Numbered from the stretch's first letter, positions 1-12,088 are shown. The stretch: DNA of 64,000 bases from Coptis chinensis (GCA_015680905.1 CM027377.1:59169501-59233500); one strand, 5' to 3'. A program made the numbers and translations. The notes: generated by a model from the letters alone, not told the origin.

Positions 1-110
1 ATGTTCATACTCTTGTTGGACTATGAACAATGAATGTTCATACTCTTGTCGGACTATGAACAGCGAATGTTCATACTCTTGTTGGACGACTTATACATTT
101 TGTCGTATAT
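1..110 (+). repeat. Terminal ~33-bp tandem repeats of FAR1-type MULE
   Basis: About three units read ATGTTCATACTCTTGTTGG followed by ACTATGAACA. Each unit therefore contains an inverted pair TGTTCATA / TATGAACA. The same units in reverse complement form the array at 25815-26010. Confidence 0.7.
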
Positions 111-910
111 AAACTTTTTTTGTTATATAGTGTTGTGCATAGCTTATTGATTAATCGTCCATATAATGTCGTATATAAGCTCTGCGAGTAGATATGACAC
201 TATAAGCTGTCATACTTATATGTTATGTCACTTCTTACAAAAGCCGGGAATCGGTATGTCACTTACTTTAAGTGACATACTTTTGCAAAAGGTAAAAACT
301 CAATCGTTGACATCTCACTTTGCATATGTGCGCATGCTTCCACAATGCCATTTCTAGTTGCATATATTTGGCATAAAGTATGATATACTTTCTGTTTATA
401 AAACTATCCTTAATTCTTATGTACTGGGTAGTAGACCACGTACTCTGTACTCTATAAAATTTTGCATAACATACTATACTATGTATGTTAATTAAAAGCA
501 GATTTACAATTATTTTTACATAATACATTAAATACGCGTTGGGTATGTACTTTGTTATGTATGGCGGTATGCTATGATATTTTCCATGACATACTATACT
601 ATGTATGTTATTTATAATCACATACATCGTTATTTTTACATAGTACCTTCGTAAGGTGTTACTTATGACATACTTTCTTGGCTATGGACTATTAGGATGA
701 CATACTATCATCAACATAATGATATAGACAATTATTTGTTTATACTAATTTTTAGTGAAGCGTTTTTAATGACATACTTTACTACGTATGAGCTAGGATT
801 TTTGGTGAACCACGGTTTACTGTCGGTAAAAGTTAAATTTGTTTTTAGTAGGGAAGAAGTTGGGTTAGCATTACAAATAAGGATTGCTTTCGAACCATCA
901 TTATGGTTTG

Positions 911-2528
911 ACTAGAAAGATGCCTAAAGAAGGTGATGCAACTACTGTGCTTAAATATTTTATCTTGAGGAAGAGTGCGAGAATCCCCAGTTTTACTATG
1001 CTATTGATCTAGATCAAAATGGGACTGCGATAAACTTTTACGGGTTGATGGGAGGTCACCGAGTGCGATATATGAGTATTTTGGGGATGTTGTCTCTTTT
1101 GATACCACATAGCGTCTGAATGCATACTCTATGCCTTTTGCCCTTTCTTTGGAGTCAATCGGCATGCGGTCGATTCAGTTATTTGGTTCTTGTATTTGTT
1201 ACTTGATGAGACAGAAGATACATTCATATGGTTGTTTAAGGCCTGGCTTGCAACCATGGGTGGTCGTGCGCCAACTGCAATCATTACTTACCAGGATAGA
1301 GCGATGCCTGCAGCCATTGCAAAAGTGTTCCCTGATACTCGTCATCGTTACTGTCTTTGGCATATTATGCAGAAATTTCAAGAGAAGCTATCCTTTACTA
1401 AAATTGAGACACTGGTAACTGACCTGAATAACACTATTTCTCTCCTTGTATTTTTTTTTTGCTAAAGGGTAATTGTTTTAGATAGCAAAGAAAAAATAGT
1501 ATACATTTTGTGAGGGCCCTGGGTAGACCACTCCAACATACATTTCCTAAAGTTTTAAGAAATAAATCTGAAATAAGTAGAGTGTTGATTCTCTAACCTA
1601 TAAACAAAATTGGGTCTATTCTCCTACCATTATACGGCCTTTTGCTAGGGTCTCTCCTCCATTATAAGATTGTTGGTTTTGAAAGAAGATGGTGTACAAT
1701 AATAGAGAAGAATGAGTTGTCTGCAAATCCTTGGTTGACAGAAATGTATAATATGCGGGAGAAATGGATTCCTTGTTATCTCGGTGACACATTTTTTCTT
1801 TGGTATGCATCATTTGGGAGGAGTGAATCGATGAATTCTCGTTACGACCAATTAAGTAAATTCGAGCACTATCTTTGATGGAGTTTGTACATGGTAATGA
1901 GAGATATTTGGCTTTGATTGCTAGGAATGAAAGAGATGTTGATTACCTTGGTGAGCATAGTTCACGAATTGTGGCTAAAGATGCTTTCCTCCTTATGCAT
2001 CTTTGCGAAAGTCTATCTGATTAATGCATTCAATATATTTAAGGAGCAATTAGAGAAGGCAAAGATGGAGTACAAAATTGATGGGGACAAGATTGTCAAC
2101 AATGGAACCGGAAGCTACATGGTGAAATTGAGACCCATGAGAAGAAGTCCGTTTGGAAAGTGAGTTTCAATAGAGGAACCTTAGAGGGGAGATGTGAATG
2201 TAAGTATTTTCAGTTTATGGGGTTACTTTGTGGTCACATGTTAAAATTTTTAAGCGTTCTGAAATCGAAGAGATTCAAGGCATTTTCTTTTGAAGGCGGT
2301 GGATGCAAAAGGCAAACGCATTATAGAGAGGAGTTTCATCTTTGGATTAGTGGCGGCCATGAAAACCATGAACTTTTGAGAGTGGCTCATTGTATCAAGG
2401 TTGCTTCTCAAGTGGCTTACGATGCGGGGAGTAGTGTTGAGGCTTATTCATATTTTATAGAAAAGATGGATGAAATGGCTAAGCATGTCTCAGCGTTGAA
2501 TATAGCCGAGCGAAGGAGGCGAAGATAA
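911..2528 (+). pseudogene. FAR1-related MULE transposase, degenerate
   Basis: Transposase of the FAR1/FHY3 class, which cuts and pastes MULEs in the nucleus. Pieces appear in the family order. First comes the segment before the catalytic domain (KMPKEGD, then a frameshifted DLDQNGT and SLFDTT, the first catalytic Asp, about 911-1112). The MULE domain core follows at 1190-1420 (LLDETEDTFIWLFKAW, GGRAPTAIIT, then HRYCLWHIMQKF). The block with NPWLTEMYNMREKW and GRSESMNSRYDQ (catalytic Glu region) lies at 1690-1870. A SWIM-type zinc finger lies at 2190-2250 (CECKYFQFMGLLCGH), and a helical tail ends at 2528. A probable intron or insertion separates 1420 and 1690. Where the family has Thr-Asp-Gln-Asp, this copy reads Thr-Tyr-Gln-Asp. 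Multiple frame changes make it a pseudogene. No N-terminal FAR1 zinc-finger domain is visible. Confidence 0.8.
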
Positions 2529-3299
2529 TGAAGTTGAAGAGTCTTTCTTTGATACCTCACGAAAAGTTATGATTGTGATATTAATGTTTAATTTGATATA
2601 GGTTTAATGTTTAATGTTATTTGATTTATTATAATGTTTAATTTGATAAAATATATATATAATATATATTTTGACTTCCAAATCTTTATTTCGGATATTG
2701 ATTTTGAATCCCAACATTTCTCAAACAAAAGGGAGGGAAGAAAGCGAGAGAGATGGAAATCCCAGGAGAAATAGCCCTAAACAATCACTGGAAGAATGTG
2801 TAGAAGCTGTGGAAAATAAGACTTCGAGAAATTGTCCAAGAGAAAAATAAGGCGTAATTTGTGAAATGTAAGTATTTTTGGTTGCTAGGTTGCTTGGTTT
2901 GTAGGTTAATACATAATCAATGATATGTTAGAAGGGTGCACATGCTTTGTGCATTTTGGTATTTTTCGACCCTCTACTTGATATATGAAAGTGATTATCT
3001 TTGTGGTTGTTCATACCTATTTGGGGTATGAACAATCAACTGTTCAAACAATGATATGAGCTATGAACACTCATTGTTCATATCTTAACATGACCTATGA
3101 ACACTCATTGTTCATGTGCACAGCTATTTTCTTTTGAATTTAGGATTTAGGAAATGTCGCGGGAACTATTCAGAATTTTGGATTCATGGGCCCGAGTTTG
3201 GCGATATGTGAAGTGTAATGATTTAAGTTTTGGGAACCGCGAAGCGTTTTGATTGTCTCGAGATGTTTGGGCAGTTGAGGGGTTTCTGAAATTTTTAGA

Positions 3300-5768
3300 A
3301 AGAAGCTTTTTGTTTGTTCACTTTTCAACTAAAGGAAAAATAATCAGTGAAAGCAAAGGAAAAAGAAAGAAAGAAGAAAAACAAAACAAAACTTCTTGTA
3401 CTTTTTGGATCGGGTTTGTCTTTCAACTTTAAAACTTTGAGCTTTCTTTCTTTCTTTGATTGTGCAATGTCTATAACTAGTGATAGTTTGAGTGGTGAAA
3501 GGCTGAAGTTAATGAATGGAGAGAGAAGCGTAAGTGAAGAAGTTGAGGAGAGGGTTTGTAGTGGTGATGAGGCTTAGTCGTCTTCCCGTTGGAGGCGAGT
3601 AGATGAGAGGAAGTCTAAGTCGGTGAATTGTTATACGCTTTGAGGAGGGAGTTTGGTTGGGTGAAATCCGACTGGTCGGTCATATCTGATTGGTGGGGAA
3701 AAGAATTTGTATACTAACGACTTTCGTTCCTTGGGGTGGAGGAGTAGTTGTTTGTTATGGGCGTAGAAAGGTTGGGATAGGGGTTGCCCTTTTCCCGTCT
3801 CCTTTGTGGAGGTTTTGAACTTTTGAGGAAAGCCCACAACCATTTCGTGGAGTAACGGTTGGAGGGTTCTCCATGTGTTGGACTTGTTGAATGGCCGGGT
3901 TCTGACATCATCCAGCGATGTGATTGAGCACTTTGTTTTAGGAGGTCGGGTGCTATGAACTTTAGTTTTCATGTTTTTAAGGGGAAGTCTTACATTATTG
4001 TGGGTGTGAGCAAGGAGGATTTGGAATCGTAGGCCGTTGGTGGTTGTGGGTAGATATTGTCCTCTGGTTTGGAGATTGATAAGCGTGTTGTACAACCTCG
4101 TGGTAGGTCGTTTGTTGTAGTAAGTAAGTTGTGTGTTTTGAATTGTAATTTGAGCGTTACGATTTATTTGGGTTTTCATTTGCGGAGGTTTCTATCCGCT
4201 TCTCAAACGGCCGAGCGGTGTGATTTAAAGGTTTGCTTGTTTGAGTTTGGAGGATAAGGGGCTTTGTTGGGGAGGTTCGCATTACTTTAAAGCGTGGAGG
4301 AAGAAAATCAACCGTAAGAATTTGGAGTAGAAGGCTAGGGCTCGCAAGGTGGTGGTTGAACTTTTCGATTCTAGCTTCGGAATCTGCCATGGAGAGGGAG
4401 AGTCACAAGAAAGTACACATTCTGGAATGAAAAGTGGAAGTCTTTGGTGGCCGGCCGTTTTGAGTGGAGTTAGAGCGTCGGTGGGGTGAGGGCGGTTGGA
4501 GGGTGGCGCCATCAGGGACGATCTGGCTGGGTGGGTGTATAAATCTCTTTGTCATCTCAGCGTTGGAGTTGGGTGGCGCAAATCGTTAAGCTATCCCACT
4601 TTACGAGTTGGGTGATGCAAATTGTTTGGCACCCCGGCGTTAAAGGGGATGGAGGGTGCTCTGCGTCCAACGCTTCTCCTCTGGTAATGTCGATCGTTCG
4701 ATCATCCATTTGCCTTTCCTCGGAGATGTGGGTCTTTGTTGGTGTCGACAGTGGCGATCTTTGGTTGGGAGGGTGATGCTCCCATTTTGTTAGGAAGCCC
4801 TAATCTGAAAAGCGTTCGAAGTGGTTGCGTCGGAGGGGCTAAGAAGGTCAGCCCGGAGTCACGGAGACCGACCGTGTCTTTTGTTGTAGGTCGTTAGATC
4901 TCAGTCGGGCTCCTCTGCGAGAGGATGTGCCTTATTGATTTGGCTGGCGATGTTGGGGTGGTTGAGGCCCAAGGAAAGGAAGAAAGTTGGTGATCTTGAG
5001 CACATTATGGCGAAGCGAGGCGAGCATCGGGGAAATCACGGTTAAGTCTTTGTCCTTGGTAGACTAGTTACTTATGAGGACCCTATATTTTTGCGAAGTT
5101 TGTTGTGAATGGTAGTTGTAGCTTCAAGTCCCTTTGGTTGGTCTTGGCGTTGTTGGATAGTATTAAACTTCTTTGGGGATAGGCGCAAAATTTGGATGGT
5201 AAGTGCACGGGCGTGAACTTTGTGGAGATGGAAAGGTCGTTGTGCTTTGTGAGTATTCTTCCATTCGAGCTTACTCCTTTTTTGGGTTTTGTTGTATTTG
5301 ATCCGTTTTTAATGTCTATTTTTGTTATCTCGTTTGCTAGGTTACGCGATGTATAGGAAATTTGAAGGATATGGCGTCTATCTCCGAGCGTTATAATAAA
5401 AAGAGTTGGATGATGACAAACAAGTTTATAGCGGTTCGGGTGGCTGAACAACAAGTGGAAAACGGAGGTTGAAATTTGAGGAACAAGTGCAGCTTGACTT
5501 GGTGGTAAAAAGTGGCCTGTGGCAATTCGATCCGGACTCTGCAAAGGCTGGAGGGTTCGGCAATGGGTTCTTTGAGTGCAAGAGGCTTGCGGCTCCATTC
5601 TTTGAGCGAGCTGTTGCTTCTGCAACGGCGTGGTGGATGATGTGGAAGTGGCAATATTATGCGTCTTTGTTGGATGATTATTATGAGGAGTTGGATAAGT
5701 ATAATTGCCTTAAGATGGCTTTTGAAAATGGAGTGCATACGATTAATAAGCTGCGGATGTTGGTGTAG
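3300..5768 (+). pseudogene. Degenerate gypsy/gag-like plant transposon protein
   Basis: A broken coding relic starts near 3469 with MSITSDSLSGERLK and is followed by many stops and frame changes. Around 3740-3900, jumping frames, it reads words such as FVEVLNF, NGWRVLHVLDLLNGR and FVLGG. These fit the plant 'putative gypsy type transposon' (Transposase_28-like) domain, whose core runs PLHPFxxxVLxxFGIxxxQLxPNxWRxLxGF. The stretch 5469-5768 (AVASATAWWMMWKWQYYASLLDDYYEEL and a helical end) may be its C-terminal coiled part. The same N-terminal word (MSMISDSLSGE) with a similar purine-rich leader recurs at 18297. No LTRs, integrase or reverse transcriptase were found next to it. The family assignment is from memory of motifs and is tentative. 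Confidence 0.35.
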
Positions 5769-5789
5769 GTGCTAGTAGACCATCGATCG

Positions 5790-6900
5790 CCATCGACCAA
5801 GTCGTTGTGTGCCGCTATCTCAGTGTTCCTTACATTGTTTCTGATTTGGATGTTTTTAAGTTGTTGTTAATCGGGCTACGGTTCTAGTGTTGTAGAGGCG
5901 GTGATCTGGACCCTTTGAATGTGCATACTCTCTTTTTGTGAGCTGTTTCTAAATGTCTTGTGCTTTGTGATTGTCTTGTTATTGGGATGTATTGAACAAT
6001 ATTTTATAAGATTAGTTCCACACATTTGCATTATATGTTTCCAATTTATAATTAATTTTTCTTTGAGGTTAGTTTCAATGCAGTTGCAAACCAGTTTCGA
6101 TTTCCGATTAATTTAATCTTCGAGGGTTAGCAGTTAGCTCAATGCATTTGTATCCAATTTTCGATTTTCCAACAATTATTTTTTCATGTTAGTTTGATGT
6201 ATTTCCATCCAAGTTTTGATTTCCTGTTAATTATTCTTTGAGGTTAGTTTAATGTAGTTGTATCCATATTCGATTTTATATTAATTACTTTTTAAGATTA
6301 GTTTAATGCTTACATTTGCATCCGTTTCAATTTCACGGTTAAATATTATTTGAGGTTAGTTGGATACATTTGCATCCATTTTTCGATTCCCCATTAATTG
6401 TTTTTGACGTTAGTTTCATTTAGAATACATATTTTAAAAATATTTGTCATTATTGTTTTCTTTGTTATTTTGTGATGTTATTTTTTGTATAATAACTATG
6501 TTTTGAGGCCATGTTAAGGATATATTCAAAATATGTCGGTGCTTTATCATAGACATTAAAATTGTATGATTTGTAATAGGGAATTAGTTTCTACAAATCA
6601 CCTAATTTATAGTATTTTTTTTATTTGATTAAATATATAAGAATTGGAACACTAAAAGTGTTTGATTCGTAATAGGAAATTACCTTCTACAAATCACATA
6701 TTTTCTAGTATTTTTTTTTATTTAATCAAATAGATAAGAATTGGAAATACACTCAAACTCTCCAAATATAAGAATTGGAAATATACTCAAACCTTCCAAA
6801 GATATCCCATGTACGTAGGATTATAGGATAGAAAATACAATAGGTCTCTGCTTTAGTATATAGATAGTAGATTGCTTTAGATATATCTACGATATTTGCA
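5790..6900. repeat. Non-coding AT-rich tract with degenerate tandem repeats
   Basis: No gene is visible. From about 6020 to 6420 there are six or seven degenerate units of roughly 58 bp built on 'gaggttagtttaatg' + 'catttgcatcca' + 'tttcgatttcc' + 'attaatt'. From about 6564 to 6750 a ~95-bp segment (around 'tttgtaatagggaattag ... ctacaaatca ... ataagaattggaa') is duplicated in tandem, the second copy beginning near 6659. Confidence 0.6.
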
Positions 6901-6910
6901 TATCAAACAA

Positions 6911-7463
6911 GGGAGGGGTTACAGGGACATATTTTAGCTTAACACGTAAACAAACTCAAAATCGTTAGGGCATTTATAAGTTTTGAATTAGGCTAATTTT
7001 TTGTTGATATGATCTCCTAACTATTCTAAACATTCTCACAAATAATAAAAAAATCTAAAAATTCAAAACTTGTTTAATATAGTTAACAATTTACAAAATT
7101 TGGCTAATTGTATACCGTTCATTTTCACCATTGTTGATATTGTATTTAGCAAGTTTATAATATGGGGTGGGATAGAGGCACATTCACTGTAGCCACATTG
7201 TGGGCACAGTGAATCCACACCACCAATCTATCTCCAATCCAACGGACCATCTCGACCATCTCAATTCTCAGATATCAAAACGAAATTAATGAAATTTCGG
7301 AACAGTGAATCCACACAACTGATCTCAAACACGAAATTTTCAAAATTAACACCGAGAATGTTCTCTAAAACTCCTCCTCCCAAATTAGATCGATCGATCT
7401 TAGTGAAAAGTAAATCGACCATTTCTCATTCACTGTGATTTCTCAACCATTTCTCATTCACTG
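6911..7463 (+). repeat. Left terminal inverted repeat of the Pack-MULE
   Basis: This arm is the reverse complement of 11766-12228 with scattered differences. Shared blocks include 'aaacaaactcaaaat', 'ggggtgggatag', 'ccaatctatctccaatcc', 'aacggaccatctcgacc' and 'gtaaatcgaccatttctc'. Compared with the other arm it has an extra stretch 'aggcacattcactgtagcc...' near 7175-7210. Confidence 0.85.
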
Positions 7464-8259
7464 ATGAGATCTATGGTTCATCTTGTAATAATGGTATATT
7501 TGGCTTGTTTCTTTCCTGTTATGGGAGATATATGAAGTATATTGGGTTATGGGTATGTTTTATTTTACATGTTTGTTTTGGTTTTTGGGGTTTGGGGTTT
7601 TTGATCCAACGTTTCTGATGGGGTTTTTTTTTCATTTTTTGGGTTTTGGTTATGTTGTTCATGTTGTAGTGGTACTGATATTTTGGGGTTTCTTCATATA
7701 TCATAATATCTTTGTGTTTTATTGTCTAATATATCTCTGTTTTGGTGTTTCTTTTATGTGATTCAAGGTTTTTGTTGTATCTGAACTCTCATATGGAAAT
7801 GGTCTATTATTCATCTTGTTATGGTAATGGGCTTTGGGGTTGGTTGATGTTTCATATATATTCGATATGATGTTGGGGTTGTTTTCATTTTGTCAAATAC
7901 CTTTGTCTTTTGTACTCCTTTTTGTGTGAGTCAACATTATTTTGGTATATGACCTTGCATTGTATTGTATGGACTAGTTATCTGGTTCTCCATTGTTGAA
8001 GTAGCAACTCTATCCTGTCATCTTGCTATCTTTGATGGGTGTTTGGGGTTTACTTCATCAATGCTTCTTTTCTGATTTTGATTATGTGGGGACGGTGGGG
8101 CTGTATCATATTTTCTGATGTTGGGGTTGTTTTTATCTACTTCAAATGTTTTTGTTTCTCAACATCTATGGCTTATGTTGTTATGCTTCTGGGTAGTTAT
8201 TATATTTGTTTCTTGTGTAAGATCTGAACTCTATAAATCTCCTTCCTTACTATATGCAG

Positions 8260-8646
8260 ATGTCATTGAGCCTGTCTCCACACCTAAGAGCATAGGCAAG
8301 TTTTTTGGCATGTTGGGTGAGCTCGCCGATCAACCACGGGGAAAGAACTGGAGAAGAAAGGATGAGGATGAAGCAATGCAGTTAAAGATTGATATGCCAG
8401 GACTAGGCAAGGAACATGTCAAAGTTCTTGTTGAGGAGGACCTTTCCGATTATCAAAGGAGAAGCCGATAGCGAGTGGAGTGGAAACAATTACTCCACTA
8501 AGTTTGTGATTGGGAAAGATCGTTTCAAGGTTGATAAGATCCAGGCTGAGATGAAGAATGGTGTGCTGAAGGTGACTGTCCCTAAGCTCAAGTATGAGGA
8601 GAGGAAGAACTCTGACAGCTTGTACTTGTTCTCTGACAGCTTGTAG
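8260..8646 (+). pseudogene. Captured small heat-shock protein (mitochondrial HSP22/23-type) fragment
   Basis: This is part of a small heat-shock protein, an ATP-independent chaperone with an alpha-crystallin domain. An intron-like T-rich stretch ends in a good acceptor (tatatgcag, 8251-8259). The exon then reads DVIEPVSTPKSIGKFFGML, followed by DEAMQLKIDMPGLGKEHVKV and VEED. A one-base frameshift near 8440 moves the reading frame to IKGEADSEWSG, FKVDKIQAEMKNGVLKVTVP and KLKYEERKN. Residues such as MPGLGKE-VKV and EMKNGVLKVTVPK are hallmarks of the organellar sHSP alpha-crystallin domain. The DVxxP...S lead is typical of the second exon of mitochondrial members. The targeting-peptide exon is absent. 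The normal C-terminus is replaced by tandem repeats. It lies inside the Pack-MULE, so it is a captured, non-functional copy. Confidence 0.85.
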
Positions 8647-8860
8647 GAACTCTGACAGCTTGTAGGAACTGTTTATGTTTCGGACCAAAACTTGTTCTCT
8701 GACAGCTTGTACTTGTTCTCTGACAGCTTGTAGGAACTCTGATAGCTTGTAGGAACTGTTTATGTTTCGGACCAATGTTTCGGACCAAAACTTGTTCTCT
8801 GACAGCTTGTAGGAAGTCTGACAGCTTGTAGAAACTTGTTTATCTTTATGTTTATGACAG
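8605..8860 (+). repeat. Tandem repeats of a ctctgacagcttgta unit
   Basis: Eight or so units of ctctgacagcttgta, with spacers ggaa or cttgtt and two longer units containing 'ctgtttatgtttcggacc', follow directly on the captured sHSP reading frame. The first unit overlaps its last codons (KNSDSLYLF). Confidence 0.8.
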
Positions 8861-9074
8861 CAAAATTATTTAAGTTGTAGGAACTGTGACAGCTTTTATT
8901 TAGCTTTTATTTTCTGAGAGGAACTATTAGAACAAACTACCAATCAAACTTATTCTTTGTTATTAGAACAAACTACTAATCAAATTTATTTATTGTTACA
9001 TCAACATAAGATTCTGTAGCAAATAAAACTAGCGAGAATCCGGGGATCCAATAGACAACAAACCAAACATACCA

Positions 9075-9455
9075 AAAACGGACAACATAGTGCGACCATA
9101 TCTTCAAGTTGCTTCCCGGCCAAAGATCAGCCTCTGCTGATCAAGCGGAATCCCTTCCTTGTCTTGAATCTTAGCCCTCACATTGTCAATGGTGTCCGAG
9201 CTCTCAACCTCTAGAGTGATCGTCTTTCTAGTCAAGGTATTAACAAAAATCTGCATGCCACCATGTAGACAAAGGACAAGATGTAAAGTGGACTCCTATT
9301 GGATGTTGTAATCTGCCGGTGCGACCATCCTCAAGGCGCTTACCAGCGAAAATGAGCGTCTCACTGGTCCGGTGGAATTCCCTCATTGTCCTGAATTTTT
9401 GCTTTAACATTGTCGATTATTGTCGGAACTCTCAACCTCCAGTCAAAACCTTTCG
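9075..9455 (-). pseudogene. Captured polyubiquitin fragment (parts of two units)
   Basis: Ubiquitin is the 76-residue protein modifier; polyubiquitin genes encode head-to-tail units. On the minus strand an incomplete unit (about 9455-9265) shows DNVKAKIQD, then GIPPDQ, IFAGKRLEDGRT, DYNIQ and STLHLVL, and a Gly-Gly junction. It is followed directly by [20 protein letters not shown] at 9262, then [20 protein letters not shown] and QRLIF. An extra base turns the following Ala-Gly-Lys-Gln into a frameshift and stop. The unit-to-unit junction (Gly-Gly-Met-Gln) proves a polyubiquitin source rather than a ubiquitin-ribosomal fusion. Several stops and indels make it non-functional. It lies inside the Pack-MULE in opposite orientation to the heat-shock fragment. 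Confidence 0.85.
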
Positions 9456-9479
9456 TATATTCACTTAACCTGCAAATAA

Positions 9480-9700
9480 ATCGAGTCATAGTTATAGTAG
9501 ATAGCACAAGTTCACCACAAGTTCATTCATAACCACAAGTTCATAACCGAGTCATAGTTACATCATAATCATAACCACAAGTTCACCACAAGTTGTTACC
9601 AAGATAAGCAAAATGGATTAACCAAAGTTCACAAAATGGATTACATTTACATTCACCACAAGTTCACAAAAAAACGCAATACAAAGAACTTGAAATCAAC
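9480..9700. repeat. Irregular repeats of ccacaagttca
   Basis: The words 'ataaccacaagttca' and 'caccacaagttcac' recur six or more times between the ubiquitin fragment and the next minus-strand reading frame. No coding is seen. Confidence 0.5.
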
Positions 9701-9719
9701 CACGACTCATCTAATTTTA

Positions 9720-10290
9720 CAATGAAACTTCGAATTCTTTCGACAAACCATCGTCGTCAATTTCAAATGTAATTTTGACTTTTTATCTTTTTTGAAGACG
9801 AGGGAAGAGGTGGCTGTGGAAGAGCTTGAACTCACTGCCAACTCAATGTTTCTCCTTAACAAAGCTAACAAACGATCCAACCATTCAAAATCTTTCCCAC
9901 ACTCGGTGCAATTCAAGAATTTTTCTGCCTTCATTTTCATTTTTTTTCTTCATTGTTGTGTTAACCTTTTCTAAACCCAGCAAGAATTCAAATTGTCTAC
10001 ATCTTAGATTCTCCTGAGGTACTAATGACGATGCTCTCGCGTCTTCCAACCATTAGAAGTCTCCCCAGTTTGACAGTCAAAAAATTTTTCCCAAGAGATT
10101 GGATTTGGCTCTTTTGTTTCGGGATCCTACTTCCGACATTTTCGAATGCAACAAGGCGTAGACAACAACAAACATTTCTCTGATGAATGAGTGTTATCAC
10201 CACACCTATTGCACAGAGTTCTTTCCATCTACAGTAACAAAAATCCAAACAAACAAACATCCATTTAGCTACACTTGTCCAACAAACCAA
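9720..10290 (-). pseudogene. Possible captured GRF-type zinc-finger fragment
   Basis: On the minus strand a stretch near 10230-10150 reads LCNRCGDNTHSSEKC. After stops and frame changes, 9940-9790 reads NCTECGKDFEWLDRLLALLR followed by a serine-rich tail. The pair CxxCG ... CGxFEWLD followed by a LLRRxxEL helix resembles plant GRF zinc-finger proteins, which bind nucleic acid. The middle of the domain (NPGRRFYGC) is not visible. It lies inside the Pack-MULE on the same strand as the ubiquitin fragment, so it could be a third captured gene. The identification is weak. Confidence 0.25.
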
Positions 10291-11765
10291 TAAAAAGAAA
10301 ACTACGACCTATTTGAACTAGGACACAAGGACACGACTAATTAAAAAGAAAACTATTTCTATTCTTTAGTTACACAACTAATTCTTGGGTTCAAGACCTT
10401 AAAAAGTGTCTCTTTACAGATAAATAACTATGGAAGTGGCCATATGTCATATACAAAGTGTCCATGTTACTTAGCAAAAAGCCAAAATTTGATTTTCGTC
10501 ATCACTCCGAAGCTGAAGATATCTCTTCTTGGACACCTCTGATTGTATAACTATCCAAATCACCTTTTCCTTTGCAACTTCATCTCTAAAACGTATTTAA
10601 GAATTAGCCTCACGCCTTCACATTAGATATTCTAACTTCAACTTCCCAATTTTGTATCAACAGCTCCTTTAATCATATAGACTTTAAAGAAGTAAAGTAC
10701 GAGGTACTAAGTAAAACTTCACAGTAAAAGGCTTCCATTAGCCTATAGTAAAAGTACATAGTCAAAAAAAGGGAAAACCAACCACATAAAGTATCTTCCC
10801 TGTAGTAACCTTTACAAACAGGGGGTCAAGTCTATTACCCTAGTCCAACTGGATTACTTTCGAGGAAAGTGTTTTGACACACGAGTTTGGTGAACATTTG
10901 GGCTTTAAACCTAGTGTTAGAGGAGGCTTCATGGAAATATGGCTTAGAAGACTTAAGATAAAATCAATGCAATCGATGTCATATGTCGAACTTTGTATAG
11001 ATTCAGGTCTCTTACAATGATTGTTAAGGTGAACGAAGCGAAAAGAGATAAAGAGAGGCCTCCGGTTTTCTGCAAAGAGAACCAAATGTCTTTCAAAACC
11101 AAAACATCACAAACTTGAACAGATCAAATTGAATCCCTCCCACATGCCAAACCTTCAAGCTTCAAACACATTTCCACATAAGTCCCCTCGATCCGACTAA
11201 ATACAAAAGAAAGCCCATGCACAACCATAAAAGTGAGTTCTTCCCTACTTCACTTGTCCAACAAACCAATAAAAAGTTGAGTTTTCTAATTTTATATAGA
11301 AAGTCAGGCTAAACTGAGAGATCCAAGAACAACTTAAAACCTAACTGCACAATGCAGATGCATCTAAAAGCTTGTTGTAGCTCACAAAAGGATTACATTT
11401 GAGAAAAAGAGGAAAAAATATACATATTTCGAGGGTGGCTCCTAACTCACTTCATTTCAAATGAGCCAATTCTATTATGTGTTATGTGTTAGCCATAAAC
11501 ATATTAGCTAAACATAAAAATAAAATTAAAACAACAATATAATCAACCAATCATCAAAATTCAATAAAATTCCTCAACTATAATGACAACAAAAAAATAA
11601 ATAAGGAAAAAGAAAATGAAATAAGGGTTACCTGGTTTACTTTTTCGGTGAATGAATGAAAATGAAAATAAAAGTTTACCTCAAATTAATGAAGATCGAA
11701 TTTCAGTGAATGAGGAAAAAGATTAACTTTTTTGGATGGAGATTTACTAGATATGGTCGATTAGA

Positions 11766-12046
11766 AAGAGAAATGGTTGAGAAATCACAGTGAATGAGAA
11801 ATGGTCGATTTACTTTTCACTAAGATTGATCGATCTAATTTGGGAGGAGGAGTTTCAGAGAACATTCTCGGTGTTAATTTTGAAAATTTCATGTTTAAGA
11901 TCAGTTGTGTGGATTCACTGTTCCGAAATTTCATTAATTTTGTTTTGATACCTGAGAATTGAGATGGTCGAGATGGTCCGTTGGATTGGAGATAGATTGG
12001 CGGTGTGGATTCTATCCCACCCCTTATAATATACAATATATATATA

Positions 12047-12088
<42 letters not shown>

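Larger units (their letters stand above)
1..3122 (+). mobile_element. FAR1-type MULE transposon, copy 1 (cut by window start)
   Basis: This is a Mutator-like element of the FAR1/FRS-transposase type. The left edge starts inside an array of ~33-bp repeats, and the right end (about 3000-3122) carries repeats of the same palindromic type (TATGAACA ... TGTTCATA). The interior holds a decayed transposase reading left to right. Nearly the same sequence occurs in reverse orientation at 22.7-26.0 kb, including the non-coding leader full of short inverted TATGTCAT/ATGACATA words (about 160-700). The element cannot move on its own: its coding region has several stops and frameshifts. The 5' end lies at or beyond the window start, so no target duplication can be checked. 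Confidence 0.75.

Noticed and set aside
7560..7640. Telomere-like runs of ggggttt
   Set aside because: The spacing is irregular and lacks the plant unit TTTAGGG. It fits the T/G-rich intron of the captured sHSP gene.
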